A stretch of 64,000 nt of DNA from Natronococcus sp. A-GB7. Lineage in GTDB: Archaea > Halobacteriota > Halobacteria > Halobacteriales > Natrialbaceae. The stretch covers positions 160,460-224,459 of the forward strand of contig NZ_JARUKV010000004.1 in assembly GCF_029688865.1 (NCBI RefSeq), given 5' to 3'. A program made the position numbers and the translations under genes. This document shows, piece after piece, positions 25,875 to 33,303 of this stretch. The notes under the pieces were generated by a model. That model ran no database searches. It had not been told where the DNA came from and was given only the letters and a program-made list of their open reading frames with translations. Positions within the stretch are counted from its first letter, which is position 1. Every line of letters starts with the position of its first letter.

Positions 25875-26045
25875 CTATCCGATAACGCCGACGGTGTAGA
25901 GCCCCGCGAGGGCGACGCCGGCGACGAGGCCGACGCGGACGGCGAGTTTGATCGCGACGCGGACCGCGAGGATCGTGACCAGGACGAGGACGAGGGCGGC
26001 CAGGGCGAGCAGCACGCCCGTGCTGGACGTCAGTGGATCGAGCAT
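25875..26045 (-). CDS. 56-aa haloarchaeal small membrane protein
   Basis: ATG 26045 to TAG 25875-25877 encodes 56 residues with two hydrophobic spans (GVLLALAALVLVLVTILAV and VGLVAGVALAGLYTVGVIG) joined by a short basic turn (RVAIKLAVR). The codon use is strongly GC3-biased, unlike the island sequence on either side, so this looks like a core gene enclosed between the two repeat copies. Function unknown. Confidence 0.65.
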   Translation of the reverse strand: MLDPLTSSTGVLLALAALVLVLVTILAVRVAIKLAVRVGLVAGVALAGLYTVGVIG

Positions 26046-26164
26046 ACGTTCCATCCCGCACGGAAACTATGAAGTCTTTCTGGATATTGTGAAAGACAGG
26101 CCAAAAGAACAGTATCTGTTCCGTACAACTCGAGGCGTGGATGAGCGACCTCATCGTCCGCAAA

Positions 26165-26371
26165 TTTACTTTCACTCTGGTCTGAAAATCATTAAGGCCG
26201 TCGCCGTACTACACCCTGGTAAGCGCGAAGAGAGCCGTTTCGCCCTCGCATCGCAACCCCCCGACTGAGTACAGGACCAGCTACGCAACTAGGGTTGTAC
26301 TACTACAACAAGAATGGAAGAATACCACTACAATTATGAGGCGCCGATGAATACCGATTCTTCGCTACAAA
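26165..26371 (+). repeat. Copy B of the ~200-bp direct repeat, immediately upstream of nrdJ
   Basis: This is the partner of 24932-25135. It contains the presumed promoter block (TTTACTTTCACTCTGGTCTG), GTACTACTACAACAAGA and the 57-base peptide start, which differs from copy A at one base (GAG for GTG). The copy breaks off after TACAAA at about 26370, where sequence of nrdJ-upstream type begins. The stretch 26046-26164 shows no gene. Confidence 0.8.
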
Positions 26372-26448
26372 TGACCCACGCCAGGACCCGGACCCGCGAC
26401 GGAATCCGCACGCGTCGGCGGGCTACCCCCGAGGTGACCCGCGCATGA
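26314..26448 (+). CDS. 44-aa leader ORF overlapping the nrdJ start
   Basis: ATG 26314 opens a frame that encodes MEEYHYNYEAPMNTDSSLQ and then an Arg/Thr-rich tail (MTHARTRTRDGIRTRRRATP). It ends at TGA 26446-26448, overlapping the nrdJ ATG as ATGA. The first 19 codons come from the duplicated module; the rest is unique. The overlap would couple its translation to nrdJ. Whether it is a functional leader peptide or a chimera made by the duplication is open. Confidence 0.4.
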   Translation: MEEYHYNYEAPMNTDSSLQMTHARTRTRDGIRTRRRATPEVTRA

Positions 26449-29400
26449 GCGAATCCGACCTCTCCGCGGAGGAGCTTACCCTCCCGATCAAGCGCACCGA
26501 TGGGGACACCCTCGAGGAGCGCCTGACCGCCAACGCCTACGACAACATTCTCCCTGCCCGATACCTCCGCAAGGACGCGGACGGCGAACTCGTCGAACGC
26601 CAGGAGGACCTGTTCGACCGCGTCGGCAAGAACATCGCACTGGCCGAAGCGGTCTTCGAGGCCGAGAAGCGCGACTTCGAGATCACGGTCACGCCCGACC
26701 AGCTCAAACCCGACCACCCGCGGCGAGACGAACTGGCCGCGGACGTGTTCGGTGCAGGAACCACCGCGGACGACGAGGCTGAGACCGCACTTTCTATCTA
26801 CAACGTCAACAAGTTCGCCTACGACACCGTCGTCCCCGAGCTGCCCGACGAGGTCCGGGCCCACGTCGAGGACGTCGCCGACGAGTTCCAGGAGATGATG
26901 GCGAACCTCGACTTCATGCCGAACTCGCCGACGCTGATGAACGCAGGCGACGAGCTCCAGCAGCTCTCGGCGTGTTTCGTCGACTCCCCCGAGGACGACA
27001 TCGACGACATCCACCAGACCGCAAAGGAAGCCGCGCAGGTCTTCCAGAGCGGCGGCGGGATGGGCTACGCATTCTGGCGGCTTCGCCCCTACGGCGACGC
27101 GGTCGGGAGCACCGGCGGCATCGCCAGCGGCCCGATCACGTTCATGCGGACGTACGACCAGATGTGCGAGACGATCGCCCAGGGCGGCGCCCGACGCGGC
27201 GCCCAGATGGGCGTCATGCGCGTCTCCCACCCGGACGTCATCCAGTTCATCCACGCCAAGAACAAGGACGTCTCGCTGGCCGAGACGCTGCGCCTGAACG
27301 ACCCCGACGACTACACCCACACCTCCTTCCAGGCGGCTCTCGAGGAGGCCCGCGAACTCATCGACGACGAGGGTCGCGTCCCGAAACACCTTCGCAACGC
27401 CGTCGAGGGCCACCTCTCGAACTTCAACATCTCCGTCGGCGTCACCGACGACTTCATGGAGGCCCTGCAGAACGGCGAGGAGTTCACGTTCACCAACCCC
27501 CGTACTGAGGAGCCCCACATCGCGACCGCGGAGACAAAAGAGCTGTACGAGATGTTCGGCCTCGGCGAGTACGTCGAGGTCGGCGAGGAGCTGTCGATCC
27601 CGGCCGAGGAGCTGTGGGACGACATCGTCGAGGGCGCCCACGAGAACGGCGAGCCCGGCGTCATCTACCTCGAGCGTGTCAACAAACAGCACTCCTTCGA
27701 CGTCGAGAAACACCCCGACCACCGAATCCTCGCGACGAACCCCTGTGGCGAACAGCCCTTAGAGGAGTACGAGGCCTGTAACCTCGGGCACATCAACCTC
27801 TCGACGCTCGCCGATCTCGAGGCGCCGGACTGGCGCGTCTGGTACGACGAGCACGGTGAGGAGTACGACGACCTCGAGGCGGCCGTCGGCGCCTTCCTCG
27901 AGGAGGCCGTCGACTTCGAGGAGTTCGATCGACGTATCGAGATGGGCACTCGGTTCCTCGAGAACGTCGTCACCATGTCGGACTTCCCGGTCGAGAAGAT
28001 CGAGCAGAAGGTCCGGGAGATGCGCAAGATCGGGCTGGGCATCATGGGGCTGGCGCAGCTGTACATCCAGCTGGGCATGGAGTACGGCAGCGAGACCTCC
28101 AACGAGGTCGCCCGCCAGCTGATGACCCACATCAACCACACCTCGAAGTGGACCTCCCATGAGCTCGCCGAGCAGCGAGGTAGCTTCGAGGAGTGGGACG
28201 AGTCCAAGTACGCGAACCCGACGGAGTACCGCGAGTGGTTCGAGCACCAGACCGGCGAGGACGCCGACGACTGGGCCGACGGGTTCCCGATCCGCAACCA
28301 CAACACGACGACCATCGCGCCGACGGGCACCACGAGCATGGTCGGCAACACCACCGGCGGCTGCGAGCCGATCTACAACGTCGCCTACTACAAGAACGTC
28401 TCCGACGACGTTCAGGGCGACGAGATGCTCGTCGAGTTCGACGACTACTTCCTACGCGTCCTGGAGGACAACGGCATCGATGTCGACGCCGTCAAGGAGG
28501 AGGCCCAGGAGCAGATGGCGACCAACCAGTTCAACGGCGTCGAGGGGCTCTCGACGGTGCCCGACGCGATCGGCGAGCTGTTCGTCACGACCGGCGACCT
28601 CTCGGCGAAGGCACACGCGGGCGTGCAGGTCGCCTGCCAGGCCGGTGTCGACTCCGCGATCTCGAAGACGGTCAACGCACCCAGCGACTCCACGCTCGAG
28701 GACGCCAAGGACGTCTTCGAGTACATCTACGAGCACGGCGGCAAGGGCGTCACCTACTACCGCGACGGCACTCGTAGCAAGCAGGTGCTGACGACCCGCG
28801 CCGAGAACGCCGACTTCGCCGACGAGACCGAGGCCGCGGAGACGCTCGTCGAACAGATCGACGAGATCTTCGGCGGCCTCGAGGCGTTCCTCGAGAGCGA
28901 GGACGTCCAGGAGATCCTCGAGGACGACGTCGGTTCGCTGGTCGACGAGGCGGACGACCGCGAGCCCGTCCAGGTCGACTTCACCGAGAAGCGCGAGCGG
29001 CCAGACGCCCTCCAGGGTGTCAGCCAGCGCATCGACACCGGCTACGGAAAGGTCTACGTGACGATCAACGAGGACCCCGAGACCGGCCAGCCGTTCGAGC
29101 TGTTCGCGAACATCGGCCACTCGGGCGGGTTCACCAACTCCTTTACCGAGGCGCTGGCGAAGGTCATCTCGACCTCGCTTCGCTCGGGCGTCGACCCCGA
29201 GGAGATCGTCGACGAACTCTGTGGCACTCGAAGCCCCAAGGTGGCCTGGGACAAGGGCGAGCAGATTCAGTCGATCCCCGACGCCATCGGCACCGCGATG
29301 CGTCGCTACCTCGAGGAGGAGATCGACAAACCGTACCCGACCCAGCAGACCTTAGAGGACGCGGCCGACGCGGACGCGGACGTCGTCGACGGCCCCAAGA

Positions 29401-29564
29401 CTGACGGCGGCGCCGCTGCCGCGAACGCGGCCGGCGACGACGACGCGATCCAGGATCTCATCGACGCCGGCGAGTCCCCCGAGTGTCCCGACTGCGGCTC
29501 GCTGTCGCTGTACTACTCCGAAGGCTGCAAGACCTGCGAGTCCTGTGGCTGGAGCGAGTGCTGA
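26445..29564 (+). CDS. nrdJ: Adenosylcobalamin-dependent (class II) ribonucleoside-diphosphate reductase
   Basis: The 1039-aa enzyme has the core motifs PNSPTLMNAG, QLSACFVDS (redox Cys), GGGMGYAFWRLRP, TNPCGEQPLEEYEACNLGHIN around residue 432 (radical-site Cys and Glu) and APTGTTSMVGNTTGGCEP. The C-terminus adds a TSCPD-like segment (GQPFELFANIGHSGGFTNSF) and a zinc ribbon (CPDCGSLSLYYSEGC, CESCGWSEC). It makes deoxyribonucleotides with vitamin B12. Many haloarchaeal RNRs carry inteins; this one has none. ATG 26445 overlaps the leader frame. No cobalamin riboswitch was seen upstream. Confidence 0.96.
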   Translation: MSESDLSAEELTLPIKRTDGDTLEERLTANAYDNILPARYLRKDADGELVERQEDLFDRVGKNIALAEAVFEAEKRDFEITVTPDQLKPDHPRRDELAADVFGAGTTADDEAETALSIYNVNKFAYDTVVPELPDEVRAHVEDVADEFQEMMANLDFMPNSPTLMNAGDELQQLSACFVDSPEDDIDDIHQTAKEAAQVFQSGGGMGYAFWRLRPYGDAVGSTGGIASGPITFMRTYDQMCETIAQGGARRGAQMGVMRVSHPDVIQFIHAKNKDVSLAETLRLNDPDDYTHTSFQAALEEARELIDDEGRVPKHLRNAVEGHLSNFNISVGVTDDFMEALQNGEEFTFTNPRTEEPHIATAETKELYEMFGLGEYVEVGEELSIPAEELWDDIVEGAHENGEPGVIYLERVNKQHSFDVEKHPDHRILATNPCGEQPLEEYEACNLGHINLSTLADLEAPDWRVWYDEHGEEYDDLEAAVGAFLEEAVDFEEFDRRIEMGTRFLENVVTMSDFPVEKIEQKVREMRKIGLGIMGLAQLYIQLGMEYGSETSNEVARQLMTHINHTSKWTSHELAEQRGSFEEWDESKYANPTEYREWFEHQTGEDADDWADGFPIRNHNTTTIAPTGTTSMVGNTTGGCEPIYNVAYYKNVSDDVQGDEMLVEFDDYFLRVLEDNGIDVDAVKEEAQEQMATNQFNGVEGLSTVPDAIGELFVTTGDLSAKAHAGVQVACQAGVDSAISKTVNAPSDSTLEDAKDVFEYIYEHGGKGVTYYRDGTRSKQVLTTRAENADFADETEAAETLVEQIDEIFGGLEAFLESEDVQEILEDDVGSLVDEADDREPVQVDFTEKRERPDALQGVSQRIDTGYGKVYVTINEDPETGQPFELFANIGHSGGFTNSFTEALAKVISTSLRSGVDPEEIVDELCGTRSPKVAWDKGEQIQSIPDAIGTAMRRYLEEEIDKPYPTQQTLEDAADADADVVDGPKTDGGAAAANAAGDDDAIQDLIDAGESPECPDCGSLSLYYSEGCKTCESCGWSEC

Positions 29565-29680
29565 CGGTCGGTAGCTGAACACGATCGCCGTTTCGACTTT
29601 TTGTAAGCCCGGGCGAACCGACCCTGCGCACCATCATGTTCAGGTGGTACCATTTTCATCGTGGCGTGCGAACGTTCAGC

Positions 29681-29998
29681 ATGAGAACGACACGGTCGCT
29701 CGTCCTCGAGGTCGACACCGACGAGGTACTGCTCGGCGAACCCGTGACGATCCGCGTTCGGGACCGACTGCAGAACCCGATCGAGGGCGTCATCGTCTCC
29801 AGCCGACGCAAGGCCGTCCGAACGGACGAGACGGGACGCTGTCAGCTCACCTTCCATGCACCCGGACTGTGGTCGCTCACCGCGACCAAGTCCGGCGAGG
29901 GAGCGCTCACGTATCGGCCGGCGACGACACTTATCCGCGCGATTACGAGGCCGGCGATGGCACGACGGGTGCGCCGGATCGCCGCCTGCTCCGAGTGA
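29681..29998 (+). CDS. Small Ig-like/carboxypeptidase-regulatory-like domain protein
   Basis: The 105-aa product contains one beta-sandwich-type repeat: VLLGEPVTIRVRDRLQNPIEGVIV, KAVRTDETGRCQLTFHAPGLW and SLTATKSGEGALTYRPAT. This is the pattern of bacterial Ig-like (Big) or CarboxypepD_reg domains, followed by an Arg-rich helix. There is no signal peptide, so it should stay in the cytoplasm. ATG 29681 (MRTTRSLVLEVDTDEV) is preferred to 29636. Conserved haloarchaeal protein, role unknown. Confidence 0.72.
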   Translation: MRTTRSLVLEVDTDEVLLGEPVTIRVRDRLQNPIEGVIVSSRRKAVRTDETGRCQLTFHAPGLWSLTATKSGEGALTYRPATTLIRAITRPAMARRVRRIAACSE

Positions 29999-30036
29999 GC
30001 GGGAGCTACTTGAGGGAGTCGAGCCAACGAGATCGT

Positions 30037-30189
30037 ATGAGCGACGACGCCGAGGGTCCGGAACCGACGAGCGGAGCCGCGGGCGCCCCCACCTGTCCGC
30101 ACTGTGAGGCGCCGATGTTCAAGCGCCACTGCAAGTACGTCTGTCCGCAACACGGCGTCGTCATCGACTGTAGCGACCCGTTCCGCTAG
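30037..30189 (+). CDS. 50-aa zinc-finger protein of a common haloarchaeal type
   Basis: ATG 30037 to TAG 30187-30189 encodes an acidic 20-residue head and the zinc knuckles TCPHCEAPMFKRHCKYVCPQHGVVIDC. Four cysteines in two CxxC-like pairs (plus Cys/His extras) make Zn binding likely. The sequence strongly resembles HVO_2523-type mini zinc-finger proteins of haloarchaea. It follows the Ig-like gene by 38 bp on the same strand. Exact function unknown. Confidence 0.8.
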   Translation: MSDDAEGPEPTSGAAGAPTCPHCEAPMFKRHCKYVCPQHGVVIDCSDPFR

Positions 30190-30307
30190 TCCGTAGCAGT
30201 CACTACGATAGCACCTTTCACCTCTAGAAATGCTCGAGGCGACGGAGCCGTCCGGAGGAGGCGTCTCAACACAACGTTTATTCGCTCCGGCGGGCCAGTG
30301 TTCGGCG

Positions 30308-30691
30308 ATGAACGGCGACGAGCGCGGGGTCGACCCGACCGACGACCGCGTCGAACTCGGGCTGGCGCTGCTCGAGCGGCTCGAGCACGAGTCGCTCCCC
30401 CTGCCGGACGTCGTCGACCGGATCGAGACCGTCACCGCGGATCCGACGGTAACTCGGACGATCCTCGATCAGGCCGAACTCCGCGGGATCATCGAGCGCG
30501 AGGACGGGATCGTCCGACCGAAGAGCCGCCAGTACGTGCGGTTCGATCGGGACGTGATCACGAAGGAAGGCGAGTTCGCCTGTCGGCGCTGCGGCTCGGG
30601 GCTCTCGACGGGCTACTTCATCGACCTCGAGAGCGGCGAACTCGGTCCGTACGGCTCTTCCTGTATTCGAAAAGTGACGGGGCGGGAGTAG
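30308..30691 (+). CDS. DUF5830-like haloarchaeal protein with zinc knuckle
   Basis: The 127-aa protein has an N-terminal winged-helix-like region (VELGLALLERLEHESLPLPDVVDRIETV, ILDQAELRGIIEREDGIV) and a C-terminal zinc-binding half (FACRRCGSGLSTGYFIDL, GPYGSSCIRKVTGRE). The CxxC pair and the late Cys suggest a metal site. The layout matches what is annotated as DUF5830 in haloarchaea; I am fairly but not fully sure of the family number. ATG 30308 is used because upstream codons are not conserved-looking. It converges with 30696-31676. Confidence 0.78.
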   Translation: MNGDERGVDPTDDRVELGLALLERLEHESLPLPDVVDRIETVTADPTVTRTILDQAELRGIIEREDGIVRPKSRQYVRFDRDVITKEGEFACRRCGSGLSTGYFIDLESGELGPYGSSCIRKVTGRE

Positions 30692-30695
30692 CCCG

Positions 30696-31676
30696 CTATC
30701 GGCCCTGGCGGAGCTCGTCGATGAGTCGCTCGATCGTCTGCTGCTGGGCCTCGAGGCGTTCGTTCTGGCGCTCGATCGCGTCCTCGAGAGCCTCGAGCCG
30801 GTCGAGGACCTCCTGGCTCGCCGCGTCGTCGCCGCCGGAGCCGGTGGAGCCGGCGGCTGCCGCCCGCGCGACGTCCTGGGTGGCGTCGGCCGGCGCGCCG
30901 TCGACGGTGCCGGTCATCGGCGGTCGCGACTCGACCGCGGCCCGCTGGCCGTCGGCTCGTGTCGGCTCCGAACGGACGGCCCGCCTCGACTGGGAGGCCC
31001 GTCCGGTCTGCTCCTCGCCGCGCTCCTGGGACTCCTCGAGCGGGTCCGATTCCTCGGGGACGGTTTCCGACGTGCGCTCGTAGTAGTCGACCAGCGCCCG
31101 CTTGAGTCGCTCCCGGAGGTCGTCGGCCGCGTCGTTGGGCGCCTTGATCCGCTGGGGCCGCCCGTCGACCTCGAGGACGATGCGGGTCGCGACGTCGCCC
31201 TCCTCGAACGAGAGGTTCGTTACGTTCCGGAAATGGTAGGCCTCGTACCCCTCGTCCCAGACCGCCGTGCCGACGTGTTCGATCAGCCGTCGGTCGGTGA
31301 GAATCAGGGTGAGCTCGCTGAACCGGTAGACCTCGATGAGCGACTCGTCGGGATCGATAACCTCGTTGGCTCGCAACACGCCCGCCAGCACGGGTTGGAG
31401 AACGTCGTCGGTCTTGCTCGCGGGGATGGTCACCTCGGCGGTGCCCGAAAGCGTGTACTCGAGGGTGAGCGACGTCTTGCGGCGTCCCTCGGAGACGGTG
31501 AGCCGATCGGCGTCGTACGTGAGTTCCTCGATCGACTCGTCGGTCAGTAACCCCTCGGCGCGGTAGACGACGCTGCTCGAGTCCGCGACGAAGAGCTCGT
31601 CGTCACCGCCGAGCGAGACCCGTGTTCGGACCTCCTCGTCGCCGAGAGCGGATCGAACGATGACGGGAACGGTCAT
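30696..31676 (-). CDS. Haloarchaeal PH-like/coiled-coil protein, unknown function
   Basis: The 326-aa protein has a beta-rich N-terminal two-thirds with two similar halves (ELFVADSSSVVYRAEG... and LTLILTDRRLIEHVG...FRNVTNLSFEEGDVATRIVLEVDG) that look like PH/bPH-type domains. A Ser/Thr/Ala-rich disordered linker (about 225-280) and a C-terminal coiled coil (VLDRLEALEDAIERQNERLEAQQ, TIERLIDELRQ) follow. No signal or membrane span. The coiled coil suggests oligomerisation. Convergent with the DUF5830-like gene, 4 bp apart. Confidence 0.75.
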   Translation of the reverse strand: MTVPVIVRSALGDEEVRTRVSLGGDDELFVADSSSVVYRAEGLLTDESIEELTYDADRLTVSEGRRKTSLTLEYTLSGTAEVTIPASKTDDVLQPVLAGVLRANEVIDPDESLIEVYRFSELTLILTDRRLIEHVGTAVWDEGYEAYHFRNVTNLSFEEGDVATRIVLEVDGRPQRIKAPNDAADDLRERLKRALVDYYERTSETVPEESDPLEESQERGEEQTGRASQSRRAVRSEPTRADGQRAAVESRPPMTGTVDGAPADATQDVARAAAAGSTGSGGDDAASQEVLDRLEALEDAIERQNERLEAQQQTIERLIDELRQGR

Positions 31677-31777
31677 ATCCGGCGTTGGGTAGATTCGGTG
31701 ATAAATGCGTGGGTTCTGCTTGCACGGCCGACGCGAAAGGGAAGGTTAAAGAAACAGACCGCACTACTCGAAAACGA

Positions 31778-31930
31778 GCCCGGGTGGCTTAGCTGGACAT
31801 AGCGCCGCACTCATAGGGTTCAGAGATTCGGTGCGGTTTCGCCTTGGAAGCCTCCGTGTCCCTCCAGAGGACTGCCGAGCCTCGAACCTGGGACATGCGG
31901 AGATCGAGGGTTCGGAGCCCTCCCCGGGCA
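31778..31930 (+). tRNA. Elongator tRNA-Met (anticodon CAT) with a 79-nt intron
   Basis: Exon 1 (31778-31815) and exon 2 (31895-31930) make a complete cloverleaf: acceptor GCCCGGG/CCCGGGC plus A73, D arm GGCTTAGCTGGACATAGC, anticodon stem CCGCA/TGCGG with loop CTCATAA, and T arm GAGGG-TTCGGAG-CCCTC. The intron (31816-31894) interrupts between positions 37 and 38, the canonical archaeal site cut by the splicing endonuclease at a bulge-helix-bulge. Haloarchaeal elongator tRNA-Met genes are known to carry such introns. Exact intron ends could shift by a base. Confidence 0.93.
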
Positions 31931-32134
31931 CTCTTCCAATTCGTTACTTGATCGCGTAAAAACACCCCGAGAGACGGGCGTTTGTGGCCTTTCCTCGAAC
32001 TCCTGGAGTGTCAAGTCGATAGTAGTAGGAGTTTCCAGCGTCCTCGAGCGGCAGTGACGGGAGTGAAAACGTAACGTCCGTCGCGGACGGTCGTGCGCGC
32101 GGCCTGGACGCCGCGGTGCCCACGAAGTGGTTCG

Positions 32135-32496
32135 ATGAGCGTCGCTCCTCGCAGCGCCGAGGGCGTAGCGGAGTTGGGCGACTCGCTTGGCGATCGCGCC
32201 AACGACTTTGAGGCACGACTGGATGTGTTCTCGAGTCGGCTCGAGAACACTGCCGACCGCGCACCGAACTCGAGGACGAGAACGAAGTGGTGCGATCCCG
32301 TCTCGAAGCACTCGAGGCGCAGGTGGCGGTCCTCGAGGATGGCTCGAGTAGCAAGGACGGGAAGATCCGTCGGATCGTCGCCGGCGCCGAGACCAACCGC
32401 ATTAGCGACCAGCCTGCAGTCGTGAGGAAAAAAGATAGCGGCGACGATATCGCAGTTCGTGCGTCACAGCCGGGCCAGGACACCTGCGGTGGGTAA
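32135..32496 (+). pseudogene. Frameshifted coiled-coil gene, remnant of an accessory-type regulator
   Basis: One frame from ATG 32135 reads VAELGDSLGDRANDFEARLDVFSSRLENT and then loses sense. From about 32270 another frame reads LEDENEVVRSRLEALEAQV, AVLEDGSSSKDGKIRRIVAGAETN and ends at TAA 32494-32496. Joined, they give the heptad-rich N-terminus of a family common in haloarchaeal plasmids and integrated elements. A frameshift lies near 32255-32280. A perfect 11-bp hairpin (GTGTTCTCGAG/CTCGAGAACAC, 32225-32250) sits in the coiled-coil coding part. It stands just past tRNA-Met, a usual integration spot. Confidence 0.5.
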
Positions 32497-32536
32497 GCTA
32501 CAGGAGTGTCGGGCGCGAATACGACGAGCGCTACGA

Positions 32537-32746
32537 ATGAGCACCGACGAAATGCGGGAGACGGATTCCTCGGAACAGACCCGGTGGTTCTGGTTTGGCG
32601 TCGCTCTTACGATAGTGTACGCGGCATACACGATACTCATCCTCGCCCTCCTGCGCGTCGATCAGCCGATCGCACTGATCGTCGTGGTCGGCGGAAGCGT
32701 CGCGTTCGGCCTTGCCATCATGATATACGCTCTCTACTTCCGATGA
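32537..32746 (+). CDS. 69-aa two-span membrane protein
   Basis: After a 20-residue acidic cytoplasmic head, two hydrophobic spans follow (WFWFGVALTIVYAAYTILILALL and PIALIVVVGGSVAFGLAIMIYALYF) joined by RVDQ. ATG 32537 is chosen over 32459 because the earlier codons lie in the decayed gene. Resembles small haloarchaeal membrane proteins of unknown role. Followed by another small membrane gene on the same strand, so the two may be co-transcribed. Confidence 0.65.
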   Translation: MSTDEMRETDSSEQTRWFWFGVALTIVYAAYTILILALLRVDQPIALIVVVGGSVAFGLAIMIYALYFR

Positions 32747-32826
32747 GGGACCGTCGAGGCGGACTGGTCACTACGGGCGACGCACCGATCAGAACCGCCA
32801 ATACCGGCCGTGACCTGGGATGCTGT

Positions 32827-33057
32827 ATGGAACTCGGTCGCGTTCTCAGCCTGTTCGTGGCGATGTTGGCACTCGCGTACGGCCTCTCGGTCGCGGCCAC
32901 GAACTGGCTCGCGGCGGCGTGTTTGATCCAGTTTTCGATACTGACGGCGGTCGAACACGACTCGGCGCGCGTCCGGTCGCTGCTCGAGGGTTACGAGACG
33001 GCGTTCTCGTCGCTGAAGCTGGCACTCCTTCTCGCCGGCTTGCTCCTTCTGTGGTGA
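32827..33057 (+). CDS. 76-aa small membrane protein
   Basis: The product has hydrophobic spans VLSLFVAMLALAYGLSVAA, WLAAACLIQFSILTAV and LKLALLLAGLLLLW separated by a short charged loop (EHDSARVRSLLEGYE). The ATG at 32827 gives a compact protein; an ATG at 32743 in frame would overlap the gene before it. No family recognised. The stretch 33058-33303 after it contains only promoter-like AT-rich sequence and a 38-codon frame (33201-33317) that overlaps the next gene. Confidence 0.6.
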   Translation: MELGRVLSLFVAMLALAYGLSVAATNWLAAACLIQFSILTAVEHDSARVRSLLEGYETAFSSLKLALLLAGLLLLW

Positions 33058-33303
33058 CCGACGCTTCGACTCGCTCTCGGAAGCGGCTATCGACACGGAT
33101 GAAGTATGTCAAAAGTCGGCTGCTGAATATAGTGCTCAGCCCTTGCAGACCAGTTACAGGGAGACTATATGTGACTGTTTCGCATAGAGTGCCCCAGCAG
33201 ATGACAGACGCCAGTGATCAGCTCGAAACCGAGGAGGGACAGATCGAGAGGGGATCGTCCGGAAGCGATCACGCTGAGCGTCTGACGACCGGGGTGGGTC
33301 GAC

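Noticed and set aside
26046..26444. Cobalamin riboswitch before the B12-dependent nrdJ
   Set aside because: No B12-box-like core or long structured leader was seen; the space is taken by the duplicated module and leader frame.
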